Positions 1-7,664 of a DNA stretch of 64,000 bases are shown here, in pieces. The notes under the pieces are model-generated. The model saw only the letters and a list, made by a program, of their open reading frames with translations. It did no database searches and was not told the origin of the DNA. The position numbers were made by a program, and so were the translations under genes. The DNA lies in NCBI RefSeq assembly GCF_000378145.1, contig NZ_KB899289.1:1-64000 (forward strand), written 5' to 3'. This DNA is from Saccharibacillus kuerlensis DSM 22868 (GTDB lineage: Bacteria > Bacillota > Bacilli > Paenibacillales > Paenibacillaceae). Positions within the stretch are counted from its first letter, which is position 1, and every line of letters starts with the position of its first letter.

Positions 1-182
1 TGGTCGGCAAAGCCTTCCCCCGTCTTACTTTTCTCAACCCACCGTTGAATCTGGGATTTATTTGCGATGTTCAGCTTCTCCATGATTTGGGGATAGCTCC
101 AGCCTTCTTCGGTTCTCAACCTCACGGCTTCCCGTTTGGTTTCTTCCTCGTATCGCTTGAACGTTTGTCCTTTTTTAGCCAT
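1..182 (-). CDS. IS3-family transposase OrfA, N-terminal part, cut by window edge
   Basis: The minus strand encodes about 60 residues starting MAKKGQTFKRYEEETKREA and continuing with a helix-turn-helix segment (WSYPQIMEKLNIANKSQI) that leads into a QRWVEK turn. This is the pattern of the small OrfA helix-turn-helix protein of IS3-family insertion sequences, which binds the element ends and is joined to OrfB by frameshifting. A strong GGAGGGG sits 7-8 bases before the ATG at 182. The stop and OrfB lie outside the window. The likely element end is near 265. Family assignment rests on sequence resemblance only. Confidence 0.7.
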   Translation of the reverse strand, partial: MAKKGQTFKRYEEETKREAVRLRTEEGWSYPQIMEKLNIANKSQIQRWVEKSKTGEGFAD

Positions 183-265
183 AAAAAATCCCCTCCGGTC
201 TTCAGTGTTGATCTCATTTTACCATGAGGTCTTTTTTCACTGTCTACCTTGAGGGGATAATACCA
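183..265 (-). mobile_element. Probable left end of the IS3-type element
   Basis: Read on the minus strand from 265, the sequence begins TGGTATTATCCCCTCAAGG and runs 83 bases to the OrfA start. A 5'-TG end followed by a short leader is usual for IS3-family ends. The opposite end is outside the window, so the inverted repeat cannot be confirmed. Confidence 0.35.
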
Positions 266-364
266 TTGCGCACGGCTTTTTTTGGGAGATCTTTCAGGTA
301 CAGTTTTTTGAGAAGGCTGATAAGCAGAGGGATCATTTCAGTGCAGGAGTGATAACGTTCGCCT

Positions 365-414
365 TTGCAATCGGGAAGCTTCCGTCTTAATCTCATCCTG
401 CTTCCCGATTGCAA
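365..414. repeat. 15-bp perfect inverted repeat downstream of uxaC
   Basis: TTGCAATCGGGAAGC (365-379) is repeated inverted at 400-414 with a 20-base loop. It lies about 95 bases past the uxaC stop and could form the operon's 3' hairpin. No T-run follows on the minus strand, so it is not a canonical intrinsic terminator. Confidence 0.5.
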
Positions 415-509
415 CACGCGACCGAAACGAAATGATCCCGGAGCCCCTCGGCCTTCTACACGAACAGGACTTGCTTTCTCCCAGATTCAGCCAAATCAAG
501 CTCAGCCGC

Positions 510-2036
510 TCAAGCCCGGCCAAATCCAAAATAAGAAGCCGCATTTCCATAAGCGATATCTTCCACGATTCCTCCGAGCATTTCCACATCGTCCGGCGCT
601 TCGCCTCGCTGGGCAAGCTCGCCGAACCATTCGCACAGCACGCGGCGGAAATACTCGTGACGCGTATAGGAGAGGAAGCTGCGTGAATCCGTCAGCATAC
701 CGACAAACCGCGGCAGCAGGCCGTTGTCAGCAAGCAGCGTAATCTGGCGGCGCATGCCGTCACGCGTGTCATTGTACCACCATCCGGAACCGAGCTGCAT
801 TTTGCCGGGAATATCCCGCTGGTAGCAGCCCATCAGCGCCAGCAGCGCCGGGTAGTCGCCGGGATTAAGCGAGTAGAGAATCGTCTTTGGCAGCCCCGAT
901 TCACTCTCGGCGCGGTCCAGCAGCTGCGAGAGCGGCTGAGTCAGCGGTAGATCGTTCAGGGCATCATAGCCGGTGTCCGGGCCGAGTTTGCGGAACATTG
1001 GCGTATTGTTATTTCGGTATGCGTGAAGATGAAGCTGCATCGTCCAACCCTGCTCTGTATACATGGCGATCAGGCGGGTCAGCAGTTCGGTCCGGTAGCG
1101 GGTGACCTCTACTCCGGACAAGGCTTGGCCGGTACGGCGTTTGGCATAAATCCGCTCGATTTCCTCCATATCGGATTTTTCATATTTGAGTGTATCAAGT
1201 GCATGGTCGGATAACCGGCAGCCCCGCTCGTTGAAGAAAAGTACCCGCTCCTTCAGCATGCCGATCAGTTCGTCGAACGATGAGGCGGAACGCCCGCAGG
1301 TCTGCTCAAGTCTCCCAATCCAGTCGGCGAAGCCCGGGGCGTCGATATTGAGCGCTTTATCCGGACGGAAAGTCGGCAGTACCGCAAAGCGCTGTTCTTC
1401 TTCTGCCAGCAGACGGTGATACTCCAAATCGTCGGCCGGATCGTCGGTCGTGCAGAGGATCTTGACGTTCGAATTTGCAATCAGAGAGCGGCGGGTGAAT
1501 TCCGGTTCTTTCAGCCGCTCGTTGGCGCGTTCCCAGATTCCCGGCGCCGTCTGAACGTTTAAAGGCGTATCGATATCGAAAAAGCGCCGCAGTTCCAGAT
1601 GAGTCCAGCTGTAGAGCGGGTTGCCGACTGTCTTCGGAACGGTCTCCGCCCAAGCCAGGAACCGGTCGTAATCGGATGCCGAGCCGGTAATCCGTTCTTC
1701 GTCGATTCCGTTGGCCCGAATCAACCGCCATTTGTAATGATCGCCATACAGCCAAGCTTCTGTCAGATTGGCAAAGGGACGATCTTCATAAATTTCTTTC
1801 GGGTCCAGATGGCAGTGATAATCGATAATCGGCATATCTTTGGCATGTTCGTGGAACAGACGTCTTGCCGTATCCGTGGACAGCAGGAAATGGTCGTTTA
1901 AGAATCCGCTGCTGTTTGCAGACGCCGAGCCGGTTTGCGCAGCCGATGATCCCGAACCCGTATCCTGCATACCTGTGCCCATACCTGTACTGACTGCCGA
2001 TTGCGTTTCATTCGTTTCATTCATTTTCGAATTCAT
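510..2036 (-). CDS. uxaC: Glucuronate/galacturonate isomerase
   Basis: Isomerises D-glucuronate to D-fructuronate and D-galacturonate to D-tagaturonate, the first cytosolic step of hexuronate catabolism. The body from about residue 44 (FLNDHFLLSTDTARRLFHE, then IDYHCHLDPKEI with the metal-binding HxH) matches the UxaC family through the C-terminal GNAASYFGF end. The ATG at 2036 follows GGGGG and overlaps the uxaA stop as ATGA, which implies translational coupling. The product is 508 residues against a usual 465-475. The excess is a Ser/Gly/Ala/Thr-rich leader of about 40 residues that the family lacks; later starts (M19, M23) would shorten it but have no good ribosome-binding site. Last gene of the uxaBAC operon. 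Confidence 0.93.
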   Translation of the reverse strand: MNSKMNETNETQSAVSTGMGTGMQDTGSGSSAAQTGSASANSSGFLNDHFLLSTDTARRLFHEHAKDMPIIDYHCHLDPKEIYEDRPFANLTEAWLYGDHYKWRLIRANGIDEERITGSASDYDRFLAWAETVPKTVGNPLYSWTHLELRRFFDIDTPLNVQTAPGIWERANERLKEPEFTRRSLIANSNVKILCTTDDPADDLEYHRLLAEEEQRFAVLPTFRPDKALNIDAPGFADWIGRLEQTCGRSASSFDELIGMLKERVLFFNERGCRLSDHALDTLKYEKSDMEEIERIYAKRRTGQALSGVEVTRYRTELLTRLIAMYTEQGWTMQLHLHAYRNNNTPMFRKLGPDTGYDALNDLPLTQPLSQLLDRAESESGLPKTILYSLNPGDYPALLALMGCYQRDIPGKMQLGSGWWYNDTRDGMRRQITLLADNGLLPRFVGMLTDSRSFLSYTRHEYFRRVLCEWFGELAQRGEAPDDVEMLGGIVEDIAYGNAASYFGFGRA

Positions 2037-3520
2037 AGCGTTACCCCCGTTTTAAAAATAGCCAGTTCCCGCACCTGATTCTGCTCGTTGCGTGTCGGAC
2101 GGCCGCTGGCGACTTCGATTAGATAATGGATAAACGATTCCAGCAATTCCTCCATCGGCCGCTCCAGCAGGGGACCGGCATTGAAATCCATCCAGTGTCC
2201 TTTTTTGGCAAACAATTCGTTGTTGGTCGCGATCTTCACGGTAGGCACGAAGCTGCCGAACGGGGTGCCGCGTCCTGTTGTGAACAGGACAAGCTGACAG
2301 TCGGCGGCAGCCAGTGCGGACGAAGCGACCAGATCATTGCCCGGCGCCTGCAGCAGGCTGAGACCTTTGCGGCGAAGTTTCTCCCCGTATTTCAGCACGT
2401 CGACAACGGCCGATGTACCGGCTTTCTGCGTGCAGCCCAGCGACTTGTCCTCCAGCGTGCTGATACCGCCCGCTTTGTTGCCCGGCGACGGATTTTCGTA
2501 GACGGCTTCACCGTGCGAAAGAAAGTACTGTTTGAAGTCATTGATCAGCCAGACGATCTTTTGGAACACTTCTTCGTTTTCGGCGCGGGCCATGAGCATC
2601 TTCTCGGCACCGAACATTTCCGGCACTTCGGTCAGGATTGTGCTGCCTCCCTGGCTGATCAGAAAGTCGGAGAATGCGCCGAGCAGCGGATTGGCAGTAA
2701 TACCGGAGAAGCCGTCGGAGCCGCCGCATTTTAGTCCGACATTCAGTTCGCTCAGCGGCACCGGCTCACGTTGGTCGTCAAGTGCGGCTTCATACAGTTC
2801 TTCAAGAAGTGCAAGGCCTGCTTCGATCTCATCGCCGACTTCCTGCGCAATTAGAAATTTGACGCGCGACTCATCGAAATCACCCAGCTTCTCCTTGAAG
2901 TCGGCGACAATGTTATTCTCGCAGCCCAGCCCGAATACCAATACCCCGCCCGCGTTCGGATGATGCACCGCATCCATCAGAATATCGCGGGTCATGCGGT
3001 GATCGTCGCCGAGCTGCGAGCAGCCGTAAGGATGCTTGAGCACCGTTACATTGTCGAAGGTGCCCAGGTCGGGATAGAGAGCTTTGAATTCGGTGACCAT
3101 CTGCTCGGCAATGCCGTTGACGCAGCCGACTGTCGGTACGAGAAACAGATCATTGCGAATCCCGACTTTACCGCTGCGCCGTCTGTAACCGTCAAAGGTC
3201 AATCCTCGGTTAGGATGGACGACCGGATGCAGTTCAGGCGTATAGCGATACTGTTCTTCGCCGGCCAGCGTCGTCTTGATATTATGCGTATGGACCCATT
3301 CGCCGGCATCGATATCTTCGGCCGCATAGCCGATCGGCGCACCGTATTTCATCACGACATCGCCTTTTGGAATAGAAGAGGTCGCCATCTTGTGACCCTG
3401 CGGAATATCCCGCAGGCTGAGTACTCCGGTACCTTCGCTGTCCAGATACTCTCCGGCTGTAAGTGGGCGCAGCGCAACCGCCACATTGTCTCTCGGATTC
3501 ATTTTCATTAATGTTCTCAT
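2033..3520 (-). CDS. uxaA: Altronate dehydratase
   Basis: Dehydrates D-altronate to 2-keto-3-deoxy-D-gluconate. It has 495 residues, the usual length. The N-terminal SAF-like domain (about 10-105) carries MKYGAPIGYA and VHTHN. The large catalytic domain contains GKVGIRNDLFLVPTVGCVN and the conserved Cys/Gly-rich segments KHPYGCSQLGDDH and GLGCENN. The ATG at 3520 is preceded by GAGGAGG, which overlaps the uxaB stop (14-base gap). Its own stop overlaps the uxaC start. The order uxaB-uxaA-uxaC gives a complete galacturonate-to-KDG branch apart from transport. Confidence 0.93.
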   Translation of the reverse strand: MRTLMKMNPRDNVAVALRPLTAGEYLDSEGTGVLSLRDIPQGHKMATSSIPKGDVVMKYGAPIGYAAEDIDAGEWVHTHNIKTTLAGEEQYRYTPELHPVVHPNRGLTFDGYRRRSGKVGIRNDLFLVPTVGCVNGIAEQMVTEFKALYPDLGTFDNVTVLKHPYGCSQLGDDHRMTRDILMDAVHHPNAGGVLVFGLGCENNIVADFKEKLGDFDESRVKFLIAQEVGDEIEAGLALLEELYEAALDDQREPVPLSELNVGLKCGGSDGFSGITANPLLGAFSDFLISQGGSTILTEVPEMFGAEKMLMARAENEEVFQKIVWLINDFKQYFLSHGEAVYENPSPGNKAGGISTLEDKSLGCTQKAGTSAVVDVLKYGEKLRRKGLSLLQAPGNDLVASSALAAADCQLVLFTTGRGTPFGSFVPTVKIATNNELFAKKGHWMDFNAGPLLERPMEELLESFIHYLIEVASGRPTRNEQNQVRELAIFKTGVTL

Positions 3521-3534
3521 GCCGTATTCCTCCT

Positions 3535-4959
3535 CTATACGAGCTGGTGCAGCAGAGCACGCGAACCGGAAGCTTGAAGTTCATGGATATGTCCGTTCAG
3601 CCGTGCGGCAAGTCCCGGTACTTCGTTCAGATCGCTTCCCCACAGTGCCGATTCCTGTAAAATATTTTCCGTAAACGACTCCGGTTCTTGGCGAGCGCGG
3701 TCGAAAAGTTCCAGCACGGAAGCTTCATCCTGCCGCGGAATTCGCTCGTCCGAATAGCTGTAGAGCAGGGCGGCGAACGCCAGCGTGATCCGGGGCGGCA
3801 GCTGTCCGTGTTCACGGGTATAACGCAGCAGAATCGGCAGCAGGCGCGCTTGGAATTTCGATATGCTGTTAAGCGCGATCGAGCGAAGCTCATGCCGGAT
3901 CGACGGATTGCGGAACCGGTCAAGTACGGCTTCGGCATAGCTGTGCAGCTCGTCCGCTGGGAGATCGAGCATTGGAATCAGCTCCTGTTCGATCAGGGAG
4001 CGAACAAAGGCGGAAAAGACCTCGTCGTTCATCACGTCTTCGACCGTTTCCAAGCCTGCCAGCATACCGAGCGGCACCATCGCCGTATGCGGACCGTTTA
4101 GCAAATGTACTTTGCGCTGGCGATACGGTGTCATATCGGAGGTGACGATCACGTTCAGTCCGGCTTTGGTCAGCGGCAGTTCTTCGGTCAAGCGCTGAGG
4201 ACCTTCGATTGCCCAGAACAGGTAAGGCTCGGCCGTAACCATCAATTTGTCGCGGTAACCCAGCTTTGCTTCCAGTTCCTGTTCGCGTCCCTGCGGAAAA
4301 CCCGGTACAATCCGGTCTACGAGACTGCTGCAGAACGTATTTTCCCTGTCCAACCATTGTTTGAATTCTTCGCCGAGTTCCCAGTCGTCTGCATGCTTTT
4401 GTACAATTTCCAGCAGCTTTTCACCGCTTCGCTCGATCAATTCGCATGGAATGACGGTAAAACCCGGTTTGCCGAGCGTATAACGGCGATGCAGCAGGGC
4501 GGTCAGCTTGGCGGGGAAGCCTGTCGGTGACACATCGTTTGGCCGATCTTCGGAGCGATAGACGATACCGGCTTCAGTCGTATTGGACACGATGAAGGTC
4601 AGTTCTTCGTTGTCGGCGAGTGACAAATAATCCGTATAATCCGTATAAGGGTTAACCAGGCGGCTGATACTGGATACCACCTGCACGGAATCGACGGTCT
4701 GTCCGTCTTGAATGCCGTTCAGCAGCACAGTGAACAAATAATCCTGCTCCGCATATGTCGGATTGGTTTCCTTGGAGAACGTCTGGACCAGTACGGCGCT
4801 GCCACCAAACAATCCCCGGTCGTTCATCTGCTGCAGCTGCCAATTGAAGAACGCCCGAAGAAAATTCCCACTGCCAAATTGGATGACCTTTTCGGGATAG
4901 ACGGAAGGAACAAGTTGAGAAAGGCTGGACAGTGCGCTGCGCGACAATGTAGGAGTCAT
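3535..4959 (-). CDS. uxaB: Tagaturonate reductase (altronate oxidoreductase)
   Basis: NADH-dependent reduction of D-tagaturonate to D-altronate. The N-terminal segment VIQFGSGNFLRAFFNWQLQ is the dinucleotide-binding start of the mannitol dehydrogenase/UxaB family. Later family segments are TSDMTPYRQRKVHLLNGPHTAM and the helical C-terminal domain with the NPSIRHELRSIALNSISKF signature. I chose the ATG at 4959 (474 residues) because GGAG lies 11 bases upstream; an upstream in-frame start at 5004 would add an uncharacteristic Lys-rich leader. First gene of uxaBAC, 229 bases downstream of a LacI-type regulator on the same strand. Confidence 0.92.
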   Translation of the reverse strand: MTPTLSRSALSSLSQLVPSVYPEKVIQFGSGNFLRAFFNWQLQQMNDRGLFGGSAVLVQTFSKETNPTYAEQDYLFTVLLNGIQDGQTVDSVQVVSSISRLVNPYTDYTDYLSLADNEELTFIVSNTTEAGIVYRSEDRPNDVSPTGFPAKLTALLHRRYTLGKPGFTVIPCELIERSGEKLLEIVQKHADDWELGEEFKQWLDRENTFCSSLVDRIVPGFPQGREQELEAKLGYRDKLMVTAEPYLFWAIEGPQRLTEELPLTKAGLNVIVTSDMTPYRQRKVHLLNGPHTAMVPLGMLAGLETVEDVMNDEVFSAFVRSLIEQELIPMLDLPADELHSYAEAVLDRFRNPSIRHELRSIALNSISKFQARLLPILLRYTREHGQLPPRITLAFAALLYSYSDERIPRQDEASVLELFDRARQEPESFTENILQESALWGSDLNEVPGLAARLNGHIHELQASGSRALLHQLV

Positions 4960-5171
4960 CTTATTTTTCGCTCCTTTACAGGTTTTTAAGAACTTTTTGC
5001 ACACGTGAACATTTCAGGGTGAAAAATTCTGTTGGTGAGAAAATGGCAGGTAAGGACAGCCTACAGTTGAGAAATTCATCTCTAAAAAAGTTGCATAAAA
5101 GTACGGCTGTTCAGAAAAATGATGCCATCCAGGATAGTCTTGCTGCGGAGTGCGTTCCATCAGAAAATGTC

Positions 5172-5187
5172 AGGTGCTGACGCACCT
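5172..5187 (-). terminator. Possible weak terminator after the LacI gene
   Basis: AGGTGC-TGAC-GCACCT forms a 6-bp hairpin directly after the LacI stop (5189). On the minus strand it is followed only by GACATTTTC, a poor U-tract, so readthrough into uxaBAC is possible. Confidence 0.3.
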
Positions 5188-5188
5188 T

Positions 5189-6199
5189 TCAGTTTTTGCG
5201 GTTAGAGAGATTGGAAACGGAACTTCGGCGAACCAGTTCGCAGCCGATCAATCGCTGTACCGGCGGAGTATCGGGCTGTTCCATAAGCTTCAGCAGCAGC
5301 TCCGTTCCTTCCCGGCCGATCTCTGATACGGATTTGCGAATCGTTGTCAGAGGCGGATTGGTGTAGGCGGCGAACATCATGTCATCGAATCCAATCAGCG
5401 ATAAATCTTCGGGAATAAGGATTCCCTTGTCGAAGCAGGCGTTCATGGCGCCGATCGCCATATCGTCGTTGCAGCAGAATACCGCGGAAGGCTTATCTTC
5501 GAGTGAGAGCAGCTTTTCCATGGCAGCGCGGCCGCTTTCGATACTATAGTCTCCCTGTACAAAAAAGCGCATGTCCGGTGCCAATCTGTTCGCCAGCAGG
5601 CCGTCGATAAATCCTTGCCTGCGTTCGTCCGCGGACTTGAAGCCCGAACGTCCCTCGATAATACCGATCCGGCGGTGTCCCATCTCACAGGCATGTTGGG
5701 CAGCAGCCCGCGCTCCTCTACGATCTTCCGAAGCAACGTTTGGAATCGAAGGGTCATCCAACTGCCGGTTAAGCACGACGAGAGGAATGCCGGCCGCCTT
5801 GGCGTGATAAATAAATCGGTTGTCCCGCTCGCTCTGGCTCATGACGAGAATGCCGTCGAAGCGGCGCGGATGGATGCTGTCGAGACCGCTCATATCGTCG
5901 ATTCCACTGACTGTCAGCATGTAATTTTCATTTAACATCTGACGAATTCCTTTTAAAGCATCAACCAGAAAGCTCGAAGACGTGCCCTGCTCCAGACTGG
6001 AGAAGAATAAGCCAATCGTGTTGGATTTCTTGGTGACCAAATTTTTCGCATTATAATTGGGTACATAATTCATGTCGGCGGCAATCTTCGCAATCTTCGC
6101 CCGCGTTCCCGGCTTGATCAGCGAACTTCCGTTCAATGCACGGGAAACGGTGGTGTGGGAGACGCCTGCCGCTCTCGCAATGTCTTTGATCGTAATCAT
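5189..6199 (-). CDS. LacI/GalR-family regulator of the uxa operon (inferred)
   Basis: LacI-type repressor. The N-terminal DNA-binding headpiece is TIKDIARAAGVSHTTVSRAL followed by the hinge (NYVPNYNAKNLVTKKSNTIG). The periplasmic-binding-protein-like effector domain carries FDGILVMSQ, MGHRRIGIIEG, AVFCCNDDMAIGAM and DLSLIGFDD. The ATG at 6199 (336 residues) has GGGAG seven bases upstream; a start at 6262 would place 21 untypical residues before the helix-turn-helix. A cre-like or autoregulatory palindrome sits 22 bases upstream. Position ahead of uxaBAC suggests it senses a hexuronate; the ligand is not shown by sequence. Confidence 0.85.
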   Translation of the reverse strand: MITIKDIARAAGVSHTTVSRALNGSSLIKPGTRAKIAKIAADMNYVPNYNAKNLVTKKSNTIGLFFSSLEQGTSSSFLVDALKGIRQMLNENYMLTVSGIDDMSGLDSIHPRRFDGILVMSQSERDNRFIYHAKAAGIPLVVLNRQLDDPSIPNVASEDRRGARAAAQHACEMGHRRIGIIEGRSGFKSADERRQGFIDGLLANRLAPDMRFFVQGDYSIESGRAAMEKLLSLEDKPSAVFCCNDDMAIGAMNACFDKGILIPEDLSLIGFDDMMFAAYTNPPLTTIRKSVSEIGREGTELLLKLMEQPDTPPVQRLIGCELVRRSSVSNLSNRKN

Positions 6200-6220
6200 G
6201 GCTTCGCTCCCAGTTATAAA

Positions 6221-6234
6221 TGTTAACGTTTTCA
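6221..6234. promoter_or_regulatory. cre-type operator upstream of LacI gene
   Basis: On the minus strand the site reads TGAAAACGTTAACA, which matches the CcpA catabolite-repression consensus TGWAANCGNTNWCA at every defined position. LacI-family regulators recognise related CG-centred palindromes, so autoregulation is the alternative. It lies 22 bases before the LacI start. Confidence 0.6.
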
Positions 6235-6339
6235 TCATAATAGGGTTGGAAGTCTTTGTCAATCGGACAGGAAGGCGTTAAGAGAGAAAAAGGCCAAACA
6301 AATACCTTGGTGATGCTTCATGTGGCGCTGTCTGATCCC

Positions 6340-6368
6340 TTGTTTTTGATATAAAAAGGGACTATACA
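6340..6368 (+). promoter_or_regulatory. Sigma-A type promoter of second LacI gene
   Basis: The -35 TTGTTT (6340-6345), a 17-base spacer and the -10 TATACA (6363-6368) precede the regulator start by about 40 bases. The predicted transcription start falls inside the palindromic operator at 6374-6389. Confidence 0.55.
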
Positions 6369-6373
6369 GCTGC

Positions 6374-6389
6374 TATAACACGTGTTATA
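6374..6389. promoter_or_regulatory. Operator palindrome, copy 1
   Basis: TATAACACGTGTTATA is a perfect 16-bp palindrome immediately downstream of the -10 hexamer. Its 14-bp core recurs at 7637-7650 in front of the mannosidase gene. CG-centred palindromes are typical LacI-family targets, so this is the likely binding site of the adjacent regulator. Confidence 0.7.
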
Positions 6390-6409
6390 TTCGACGCGAG
6401 GTGCTGATT

Positions 6410-7489
6410 ATGACCAATAAACCGACTATGGGCAGTAAAAGAGTAACAAGTCAAGATGTCGCAAAGCATGCCGGTGTCTCAAGAAGTGTCGTTTCGGCAG
6501 TTCTAAATGGAACCCGAGGGATTGGAGTAAGCGCACAGACAAGGGAAATCGTGCTGGCTTCAATTGCGGAGCTGAATTATCAGGTGGATGCACAGGCACG
6601 CAGTATGAAAACAGGACGCAGCATGACGATCGCCGCTTTCGGTGACACAGCGCATCCGCTATTCATACGGCTGCTCGAAGGAATGCAGCGGGCGGGCGAG
6701 CGTGAAGGCTACCATCTGCTGCTCTGTTCGCCGAAAAGCGGAGAGAATCGGGAAGAAGACCGTGAAGGGCGGCATAAACTGCTGGATCTCTACCGACAGC
6801 GAAAGATCGACGGCATTGTCACACTGGACGATACCAGTTATGCGGATTCCGATTGGGCAGACGAGGTCCGGAGAATCGGAGTTCCCTACGTTTCCGTAGA
6901 AGGGTATGCGGAAGAGAACAGCATTTCGTCGGTGCATGCCGATTACCGGGGAAGCATGGAGACGGCGCTGGATTACTTGACAGAGCGGTACCCGGAGCTT
7001 ACGCAGGCGCAGAAGATTGCCCCGGAGTATGCGGAAATAGAAAGCGCGGCTTTAGGGGGAAAGGTCAATTGGGCGGAACAGCAGCGGAAAACAGGCTATC
7101 TCGATTGGTGCAGCAGGCGGAATCTGAAGCCGCATGCAACCAATCTGCTGCAGCAGAACGGACATGTGAATTGGGATAATTGGCTGCAAGTCAGAGCTGA
7201 ACAGCATGCACGGCCGGTACTTGTGAATTGGTCGAGCGCTGTTCTCGATCTCTACCGTATAGCCCGCCGTTTCGCTCTCGAAATCGGCGAAGATCTGCCC
7301 GTTATGGCTGCGGACAATACGATTCACGGAGACCGACTGAGCGTACCGACGCTAAGCTGTATGGAAATTCCGTATGCGGATATGGGCAGAGCGGCGGTAG
7401 AGATTTTGCTGCGCCGGATTGAAGGGGAGACAGATCGTCCGGCGAAGATGTGGCTTCCGGCTATTTTGAAACCCGGAGAGAGTGCCTAA
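6410..7489 (+). CDS. LacI/GalR-family regulator of the mannosidase gene (inferred)
   Basis: Headpiece SQDVAKHAGVSRSVVSAVLNG (near residues 14-33) and hinge YQVDAQARSMKTGRSMTIA are LacI-type. The effector domain (IDGIVTLDD, VPYVSVEG, VHADYRGSMETALDYL) ends with YADMGRAAVEILLRRIEGE. The ATG at 6410 has GAGG at 6398-6401; an in-frame GTG at 6401 would overlap that site. It has 359 residues. The effector domain is divergent between about 180 and 290, so ligand class cannot be read. It sits between two identical operator cores and directly before a GH38 gene, which supports local control and autoregulation. Confidence 0.82.
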   Translation: MTNKPTMGSKRVTSQDVAKHAGVSRSVVSAVLNGTRGIGVSAQTREIVLASIAELNYQVDAQARSMKTGRSMTIAAFGDTAHPLFIRLLEGMQRAGEREGYHLLLCSPKSGENREEDREGRHKLLDLYRQRKIDGIVTLDDTSYADSDWADEVRRIGVPYVSVEGYAEENSISSVHADYRGSMETALDYLTERYPELTQAQKIAPEYAEIESAALGGKVNWAEQQRKTGYLDWCSRRNLKPHATNLLQQNGHVNWDNWLQVRAEQHARPVLVNWSSAVLDLYRIARRFALEIGEDLPVMAADNTIHGDRLSVPTLSCMEIPYADMGRAAVEILLRRIEGETDRPAKMWLPAILKPGESA

Positions 7490-7584
7490 ATATTAAGAAA
7501 TCAAATCTTAAAATTAGAACCTTAAACTTCGAACAGCGAAAGTTAAATATTGAACTTTAAAGGGAAGTTGATTGAGGCTTAAAT

Positions 7585-7631
7585 GAGAAAAGCGGTTTTA
7601 TGGCAAAAACCATATGACCGCTTCTCTTTTT
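7585..7631 (+). terminator. Intrinsic terminator after second LacI gene
   Basis: GAGAAAAGCGGT pairs with ACCGCTTCTC (one bulged A) and is followed by TTTTT. Placed before the operator at 7637, it separates the regulator transcript from the mannosidase transcript. Confidence 0.65.
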
Positions 7632-7636
7632 AAAAT

Positions 7637-7650
7637 ATAACACGTGTTAT
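7637..7650. promoter_or_regulatory. Operator palindrome, copy 2
   Basis: ATAACACGTGTTAT is identical to the core of the site at 6374-6389 and lies 15 bases before the mannosidase start, where bound repressor would block transcription or initiation. Confidence 0.68.
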
Positions 7651-7664
7651 GAGAGGAGATCGAC

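Noticed and set aside
338-742. Open frames on both strands after uxaC
   Set aside because: They overlap the uxaC 3' end in other frames or cross the inverted repeat, and lack ribosome-binding sites and family resemblance.
2126-2734. Long plus-strand frame opposite uxaA
   Set aside because: Mirror frame of a well-supported gene; composition (His, Gln, Arg-rich) is typical of antisense reading.
4990-5010. Operator around GCACACGTGAAC upstream of uxaB
   Set aside because: It shares the CACGTG core with the mannosidase operators, but the half-sites are imperfect and no promoter could be placed, so it is not listed as a site.
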